Shown here in pieces: positions 7,947-12,608 of a stretch of DNA of 12,608 bases. The DNA comes from Bacillota bacterium (GTDB lineage: Bacteria > Bacillota > Clostridia > Lachnospirales > Lachnospiraceae). Made by a program: the position numbers and the translations under genes. A model generated the notes under the pieces. The model made no database searches and was not told the origin of the DNA. It was given only the letters and a program-made list of their open reading frames with translations. Each line of letters begins with the position of its first letter. The first letter of the stretch is position 1. The DNA lies in the NCBI GenBank assembly GCA_023415655.1, contig JAEZKD010000313.1, positions 1 to 12,608 on the forward strand. Reading direction: 5' to 3'.

Positions 7947-8089
7947 AGCACACGAACAACTCATTTGCGATGTGCGATATCTAATCTTAATATTTCCAAA
8001 ATGATTCATAAATATCTAAATTTCATTCCATAATGAAGGTAGTAAGCGAATTATCTTTATTTTGGATACCAAAGGAGTAGGAAACAACA

Positions 8090-10018
8090 ATGGAACAATA
8101 TAATGGAAGCCAAATTGTCGTATTAGAAGGACTCGAGGCTGTTAGAAAACGTCCCGGTATGTACATCGGTAGTACTGGAACTCGTGGTTTACACCATCTA
8201 ATCTGGGAAATTCTAGACAATGGGATTGATGAACATCTTGCAGGATACTGCAACAAGATTGAAATTGTATTGCAAAAAGACGGTGGAATCTCTCTATTAG
8301 ATCATGGACGTGGTGTCCCTGTTGATATTCATCCAACGAAAAAAATACCTACTGCTCGTGTGGTTTATACAATACTTCACGCTGGTGGTAAATTCGGTCA
8401 CTCAGTCTATAAAGTGTCAGGTGGTCTTCATGGGGTTGGAGCCTCGGTTGTGAATGCATTATCTACAAAGATGATTGTTGAAATCAGACGTGATGGCAAG
8501 ATATATCGTGATGAGTATGCAGACGGTGGACATCCAGTGGTTGATTTAGTAGATGGTTATTTGCCTGTTGTTGGTAAATGCGCAAAATCGGATACAGGAA
8601 CCAAAGTTACCTTTTATCCAGACGGTTCTATTTTTGAAACAACCGAATTTAAAGCAGATGTCATTCAGAAAAAATTAAAAGAAGTTGCATTTTTAAATAA
8701 AAATCTAATGCTTACCTTTACTGATCAAAATACTGGAGAAGAAAAGGTCTATTGTGAAGAGTTCGGAATCAAGAGCTTTGTTTCTTATATCAATCGAGAA
8801 GCAAGTGTTTTACACGAAGAACCAATCTATATCGAAGGAAAAAGCGGAGACATTGAAGTTGAGGTAGCTTTCCAGTATACAAATTCCTTTTCTGAGCAGA
8901 TCAACTCTTACTGTAATCGAATCAACGTAGTTGATGGGGGTACTCTTGTGACTGGTTTTAAGACTGCATTAACTCGTGTAATGAATGTATACGCAAGAGA
9001 ACTTGGTATTTTAAAGGATAAGGATGAGAATTTTGATGGTAAGGATATACGTAATGGTCTTGTAGCCATTATCTCAATTAAGCATCCAGATCCTCAGTTT
9101 GAAGGTCAGACAAAGACAAAGCTTGGAAACACTGATGCAAAAAGTGCAGTGGATGAGGTGTTCGCTGCAGAAGTAACAAGATATTTTGATAAGAATGTTG
9201 AAATACTAAAAACAATTTTAGACAATTCCATGCGTTCGTATACTGCACGTAAGGCTGGTGACAAAGCTAGAAGTGCTGTGTTAAAACAACTCAATGATGT
9301 GGATACCAAAAGTAAATTAGCCGCATGTTCTTCAAAGAAACCAGAAGAATGTGAAGTGTATATTGTCGAAGGTGATTCCGCGGGTGGTACCGTAAAAACA
9401 GCAAGAAACCGTCGTACTCAAGCTGTTCTTCCACTACGCGGTAAAATTATTAACGTAGAAAAGGCAACCTTAGAAAAGATTCTCGTTAACAACGAAATCA
9501 AATCGATGATTGCTTCCTTTGGCTGCGGAATCGGTGACGATTTTGATATCACCAAGCTTCGATACGATAAAATTATTATCTTAACCGATGCCGACGTCGA
9601 TGGTGCTCATATTAGTACCCTATTACTCACCTTCTTCTATCGATTTATGCCAGAGCTAATTCTAGAAGGAAAAGTATATCGTGGTCTTCCACCATTATTC
9701 CGAGTGGAATATGAGGACTCTTCTAACAAAAAGAAGAAAAAATCAGAATATATCTTCAATGAATTTGAACTTGAGAAATTCAGAAAGAATACCAATCACA
9801 AGATTCTTAACATCCAGCGCTACAAAGGTCTTGGTGAAATGGATGCTGAACAGTTATGGGAGACAACTCTCAATCCTGAAACAAGAATACTAGCACAGGT
9901 CACCATCAATGATACCGTAGAAGCAGACGAAACAACGAATATATTAATGAGCAGTAACGTCCCTCCTCGTCGTGCCTTTATCATGGATGAAGCAAAACAA
10001 GCTACACTAGATATATAA
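8090..10018 (+). CDS. Type IIA DNA topoisomerase B subunit (GyrB/ParE family, ATPase)
   Basis: 642-residue ATPase and TOPRIM subunit that pairs with the next gene to pass DNA duplexes through one another. The GHKL ATPase has the catalytic glutamate E40 and Mg-binding N44 in EILDNGIDEH, DHGRGVPV at 71-78 and GGLHGVGASVVNALS at 111-125. The transducer carries the ATP-contacting lysine K342 in EGQTKTKLGN (338-347). The TOPRIM domain has EGDSAGG at 427-433, PLRGKIINVEKA at 448-459 and the metal site TDADVDGAHI at 499-508; QRYKGLGEM lies at 576-584. Length matches Gram-positive GyrB/ParE, without the insert of proteobacterial GyrB. DPQFEGQTKTKLGN and GKIINVEKA resemble GyrB more than ParE, but the partner lacks a GyrA box, so I leave gyrB versus parE open. 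The ATG is preceded by AAAGGAG at 8071-8077. First gene of a two-gene operon. Confidence 0.95.
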   Translation: MEQYNGSQIVVLEGLEAVRKRPGMYIGSTGTRGLHHLIWEILDNGIDEHLAGYCNKIEIVLQKDGGISLLDHGRGVPVDIHPTKKIPTARVVYTILHAGGKFGHSVYKVSGGLHGVGASVVNALSTKMIVEIRRDGKIYRDEYADGGHPVVDLVDGYLPVVGKCAKSDTGTKVTFYPDGSIFETTEFKADVIQKKLKEVAFLNKNLMLTFTDQNTGEEKVYCEEFGIKSFVSYINREASVLHEEPIYIEGKSGDIEVEVAFQYTNSFSEQINSYCNRINVVDGGTLVTGFKTALTRVMNVYARELGILKDKDENFDGKDIRNGLVAIISIKHPDPQFEGQTKTKLGNTDAKSAVDEVFAAEVTRYFDKNVEILKTILDNSMRSYTARKAGDKARSAVLKQLNDVDTKSKLAACSSKKPEECEVYIVEGDSAGGTVKTARNRRTQAVLPLRGKIINVEKATLEKILVNNEIKSMIASFGCGIGDDFDITKLRYDKIIILTDADVDGAHISTLLLTFFYRFMPELILEGKVYRGLPPLFRVEYEDSSNKKKKKSEYIFNEFELEKFRKNTNHKILNIQRYKGLGEMDAEQLWETTLNPETRILAQVTINDTVEADETTNILMSSNVPPRRAFIMDEAKQATLDI

Positions 10019-10034
10019 AAACGGAGGACTTTGA

Positions 10035-12281
10035 ATGAAAAAAGATACAGAAAATATCATACAGTTAGATTTTTCTGAGGAAATGAAAACCTCATTTCGT
10101 AATTATGCGTTGAGTGTTATCATCTCACGAGCTCTTCCGGATGTCCGCGATGGATTAAAACCGGTGCAACGAAGAATCCTGTATTCCATGGTAGAACTTG
10201 GACTTGATCCAAAAAAGCCTCACAGAAAGAGTGCACGTATCGTTGGTGATACCATGGGTAAATATCATCCTCATGGTGATAGCTCCATTTATGATGCTCT
10301 TGTCCATATGGCCAAAGATTATTCCTTGCAAATCCCACTTGTGGACGGTCACGGTAACTTTGGTTCGATCGATGGAGATGGTGCTGCTGCGATGCGTTAT
10401 ACCGAGGCACGTCTTTCCAACGGTTCCATGACAATGTTAGATCATTTGGATAAAGGCCTCGTGGAGTTCATCCCAAACTTTGATGATAGCGAGAAAGAAC
10501 CGTCGGTACTTCCTGCGATGATTCCAAACCTGTTGATCAATGGTACCACTGGTATCGCAGTTGGTATGGCAACCAATATTCCTACTCATAATCCAGCAGA
10601 AGTTATCGATGGTGTAATTGCCTATATTGATAAGCCATCCATATCAATCCCAGAATTAATGCAGTACATTCCTGGTCCAGATTTCCCAACTGGTGGTTCC
10701 ATCGTTAATAAAGAAGTACTACCAGCCTTATATGAAACTGGAGAAGGCAGAATCAAAATACGTGCAAAAACCGTGATTGAAGCTGGGGAAAATGGTAGAA
10801 AAAATATCGTAATTACAGAAATCCCTTATACGGTTGCTGGTAACAAGACAAAGCTCGTGGAAAGTCTTGTTGACTTAATGAAGGATAAGATATTCGATGA
10901 AATCTTTGATGTTCGTGATGAATCGAATAAAGAAGGAATTCGTATTGTAATCGAAGTCAAAAAAGATCGGGATGTTGACAACCTACTGAATGGTCTATAT
11001 AAAAAGACGATGATGGAAGATACCTTTGCCGTTAACCTCCTGGCAGTCAAAGAACAACAGCCAATTACCTTTAATTTAAAGAGTTTAATCATGGAATTCG
11101 TTTCCTTCCAAGAAGAGCTCTACACCAAACAGTATCAGCATCTATTGGAGAAAGCACAGAAACGTCTTGAAATTGTGGAGGGTTTGATTCGAGCAACCGA
11201 TGTCATTGATCTCATCATTGAAATTCTGCGTGGTTCCTCATCCATCCGACAAGCAAAGGATTGTTTGATTCAAGGTATTACACAAGACATCAAGTTTAAA
11301 TCCGAAGCCTCCAAAAAGAGGGCTTCTAAACTAGACTTTACAGAACGTCAGGCAGATGCAATTTTAGCTATGCCACTGAGTAAATTAATTGGCTTAGAAA
11401 TACTCAGACTACATGAAGAGAATCAGAATTTGTTGAAAGACATCGAATCTTTTGAAAAGATTTTAGGTAGCCAAAAAGAGCTTTATAAAGTCATCAAAAA
11501 TAATTTGAAAGAATACAAAAAGCAGTTTAATCAACCTCGCCGTACTGTCTTAGCAAATATGGAGATCTCAGATTACGTAGAAGAAGTAAAGATTGAAGAT
11601 ATTTATATCCTAATCGACAAATTTGGCTATACAAAATCCGTTGATAATGCAAGTTTTTCGCGTGCTAATGAAGACAGTATCAAGGACTATGTCTATACGA
11701 TTAAAATGAAGAATACCGATCGTCTTTGCATCTTTACTGCTCAAGGTAATATGTATCAGGTCAAAGCAGAAAAGATTCCAAAGTGTAAGTTAAAAGATAA
11801 GGGTACACTCATTCATAACCTTTGTAAGGTAGATAAAGAGGAAATTCTTCTTTATATTCCATTTGAAGAGTTATTTGAATCCCAGCTTATGTTCACTACA
11901 AAATATGGTTATATCAAGCTTGTTTCGGGCATTGAATATGAGACGAATCGTTCTGTCATCTCAACTACCAAACTAGAAGCTACGGATTCATTAGTATCTG
12001 TTTTATGTCTAACTGGACACATGGTATCCAGTCCAGATTCTAAAGTCATCCTCTTAACAGAAGATGGATTATCCCTTGGTTTCCCATTAAGTGAGGTTTC
12101 AGAATTGAAAAAAACCAGCCGAGGTGTCAAAGGGATCGCATTGGAAAAAGAGGATACTGTAGCATTGGCAACCGTAGTAACTCCAGACATTGAGTTCTTT
12201 GAATACAAGCAAAAGCAACTTTCTGCAAAAAAAGTGCGAAATCGAAAACGAGGCGCAAAAGGACAAAAAGCTAGTTTATAG
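10035..12281 (+). CDS. Type IIA DNA topoisomerase A subunit (GyrA/ParC family, DNA cleavage)
   Basis: 748-residue DNA-cleaving subunit, partner of the gene 16 bp upstream. The winged-helix core includes GLKPVQRRILY at 40-50, GKYHPHGDSSIYDALV at 75-90 and the catalytic tyrosine Y122 in AAMRYTEARLS. S83 and D87 of the quinolone-binding region are the susceptible residues in Escherichia coli GyrA numbering. The tower and coiled-coil region runs through about 500. The C-terminal beta-pinwheel (about 510-725) has blades such as FGYTKS, FTAQGNMYQVKAEKIP and YGYIKL, ending with TSRGVKGI at 694-701 and a basic tail rich in Lys and Arg. The GyrA box expected after GYTKS is absent: residues 536-550 hold no RRGGRG-like sequence. 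The core therefore looks GyrA-like (LVDGHGNFGSIDGDGAAAMRY) while the C-terminal domain looks ParC-like. ATG start with GGAGG at 10023-10027, 7-nt spacer. Family assignment is certain; gyrase versus topoisomerase IV role is open. Confidence 0.95.
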   Translation: MKKDTENIIQLDFSEEMKTSFRNYALSVIISRALPDVRDGLKPVQRRILYSMVELGLDPKKPHRKSARIVGDTMGKYHPHGDSSIYDALVHMAKDYSLQIPLVDGHGNFGSIDGDGAAAMRYTEARLSNGSMTMLDHLDKGLVEFIPNFDDSEKEPSVLPAMIPNLLINGTTGIAVGMATNIPTHNPAEVIDGVIAYIDKPSISIPELMQYIPGPDFPTGGSIVNKEVLPALYETGEGRIKIRAKTVIEAGENGRKNIVITEIPYTVAGNKTKLVESLVDLMKDKIFDEIFDVRDESNKEGIRIVIEVKKDRDVDNLLNGLYKKTMMEDTFAVNLLAVKEQQPITFNLKSLIMEFVSFQEELYTKQYQHLLEKAQKRLEIVEGLIRATDVIDLIIEILRGSSSIRQAKDCLIQGITQDIKFKSEASKKRASKLDFTERQADAILAMPLSKLIGLEILRLHEENQNLLKDIESFEKILGSQKELYKVIKNNLKEYKKQFNQPRRTVLANMEISDYVEEVKIEDIYILIDKFGYTKSVDNASFSRANEDSIKDYVYTIKMKNTDRLCIFTAQGNMYQVKAEKIPKCKLKDKGTLIHNLCKVDKEEILLYIPFEELFESQLMFTTKYGYIKLVSGIEYETNRSVISTTKLEATDSLVSVLCLTGHMVSSPDSKVILLTEDGLSLGFPLSEVSELKKTSRGVKGIALEKEDTVALATVVTPDIEFFEYKQKQLSAKKVRNRKRGAKGQKASL

Positions 12282-12297
12282 GACATGGGGATTGTGA

Positions 12298-12417
12298 AGG
12301 GCTGTCGCATCATTCGGACATTGTATCCCATATAATATCATATTTATGTTCCCACCGTGGCTAAGTCACAAAATATGATATTATATGGGATACAAAATCG
12401 AATGATACGACAGCCCT
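12298..12417. repeat. 120-bp near-perfect palindromic element with ~47-bp arms (MITE-like or giant hairpin)
   Basis: Left arm 12298-12345 and right arm 12371-12417 are reverse complements except for one mismatch (12308) and one small internal bulge (4 versus 3 bases). From the outside in: 10 bp perfect, mismatch, 8 bp perfect, bulge, 25 bp perfect. The 25-bp loop, 12346-12370, itself contains CCACCGTGG. The ends read AGGGCTGTCG and CGACAGCCCT, which resemble terminal inverted repeats of some insertion sequences; no coding sequence fits inside, as in a MITE. It begins 17 bp after the A-subunit stop, so the mRNA would end in a very stable hairpin. No U-run follows, so a standard intrinsic terminator is not shown. 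No clear target-site duplication is seen. Confidence 0.85.
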
Positions 12418-12608
12418 CATCTCATTTGTCTTATAAAGGATGACTGACTATCAACTTACTAATATACTATGGATTTTGCTTATGATATGGGATACTAGAT
12501 AGTATTTCCAAATGATGATAGCATGATATCACCAATCTCCTTTGCTGATCAACGGATTCAGTATTTTGGTCAATATACTTTGTTATTTTCAGAGTATCTT
12601 TTCTTTGG
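12418..12608. other. Non-coding or undetermined right-edge segment
   Basis: No gene can be supported here. A minus-strand frame is open from the right edge to a TAG at 12469-12467 (46 codons), and a plus-strand frame opens at an ATG at 12523 without a ribosome binding site and runs off the edge. They overlap, so at most one is real. An 11-bp segment, ATATGGGATAC at 12485-12495, repeats a piece of the palindrome's right arm (12383-12393). Confidence 0.5.

Noticed and set aside
7951..7972. CGAAC followed by AACTCATTTG as a possible LexA (SOS) box
   Set aside because: Only the left half fits the Gram-positive CGAACRNRYGTTCG consensus; the right half lacks GTTC.
8021..8036. Imperfect palindrome TTCATT/AATGAA in the topoisomerase leader
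   Set aside because: Only about 6 bp per arm in AT-rich sequence; expected by chance.
11909..12331. Minus-strand open frame of 140 codons at the 3' end of the A-subunit gene
   Set aside because: It is antisense to the conserved pinwheel domain and runs into the palindrome; no plausible ribosome site and no recognisable protein.
12298..12417. Ordinary rho-independent terminator
   Set aside because: The stem is far longer than usual and no run of T follows the right arm (it continues CATCTCATTTGTC), so only a hairpin or palindrome is claimed.
12440..12502. Short plus-strand frame starting ATGACTGAC after AAAGG
   Set aside because: The AAAGGA sequence abuts the ATG with no spacer, the frame is only about 20 codons, and nothing supports translation.
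1..12608. Defence system, prophage, CRISPR or other novel system
   Set aside because: Every long open frame is explained by wall-polymer, lysine or topoisomerase genes, and no repeat-spacer array, integrase or nuclease-like protein is visible.

Overview
The window looks like chromosomal DNA of a low-GC Gram-positive bacterium, most likely in the Clostridia and plausibly Lachnospiraceae. This rests on AT-rich sequence, strong AAAGGAG/GGAGG ribosome binding sites, use of TTG and GTG starts, teichoic-acid type CDP-glycerol genes and a clostridial-style LysA. The genus is an inference, not something read directly. No RNA gene, CRISPR array, prophage or complete insertion sequence is visible.

Left two thirds, minus strand (7808 down to the left edge): six closely packed genes that look like one operon. 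In transcription order they are: a 979-residue fusion of a family 2 glycosyltransferase with a CDP-glycerol glycerophosphotransferase plus an extra C-terminal domain; a polysaccharide pyruvyl transferase; a membrane-anchored GtrB/DPM1-like glycosyltransferase; TagD, which makes CDP-glycerol; a second, single-domain CDP-glycerol glycerophosphotransferase; and LysA (diaminopimelate decarboxylase), cut by the left edge. Gaps are -1, 23, 10, 16 and 55 bp. Together they predict synthesis of a glycerol-phosphate cell-wall polymer that is also glycosylated and probably pyruvylated, with a lysine/diaminopimelate gene as the last visible member.

Middle (7809-8089): a 281-bp divergent promoter region. 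A sigma-A type promoter (TTGATT, 17 bp, TATAAT) faces the wall-polymer operon. An extended -10 promoter (TATGATATAAT) faces the topoisomerase genes and is followed at once by a tandem 8-bp repeat.

Right third, plus strand (8090-12281): a two-gene operon for a complete type IIA DNA topoisomerase, B subunit (642 aa) then A subunit (748 aa), 16 bp apart. All catalytic motifs are present. Both catalytic cores read as gyrase-like, but the A-subunit C-terminal domain lacks a recognisable GyrA box, so the enzyme may act as a topoisomerase IV-like decatenase rather than a supercoiling gyrase. The A subunit is followed by a 120-bp, almost perfectly palindromic element with arms of about 47 bp, either a MITE-like insertion or a very strong hairpin. 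The last 190 bp hold no gene that can be supported.

Most of the window is ordinary housekeeping and cell-wall biosynthesis. The items most worth a second look are the palindrome, the gyrase-like enzyme lacking a GyrA box, and the architecture of the 979-residue fusion protein.
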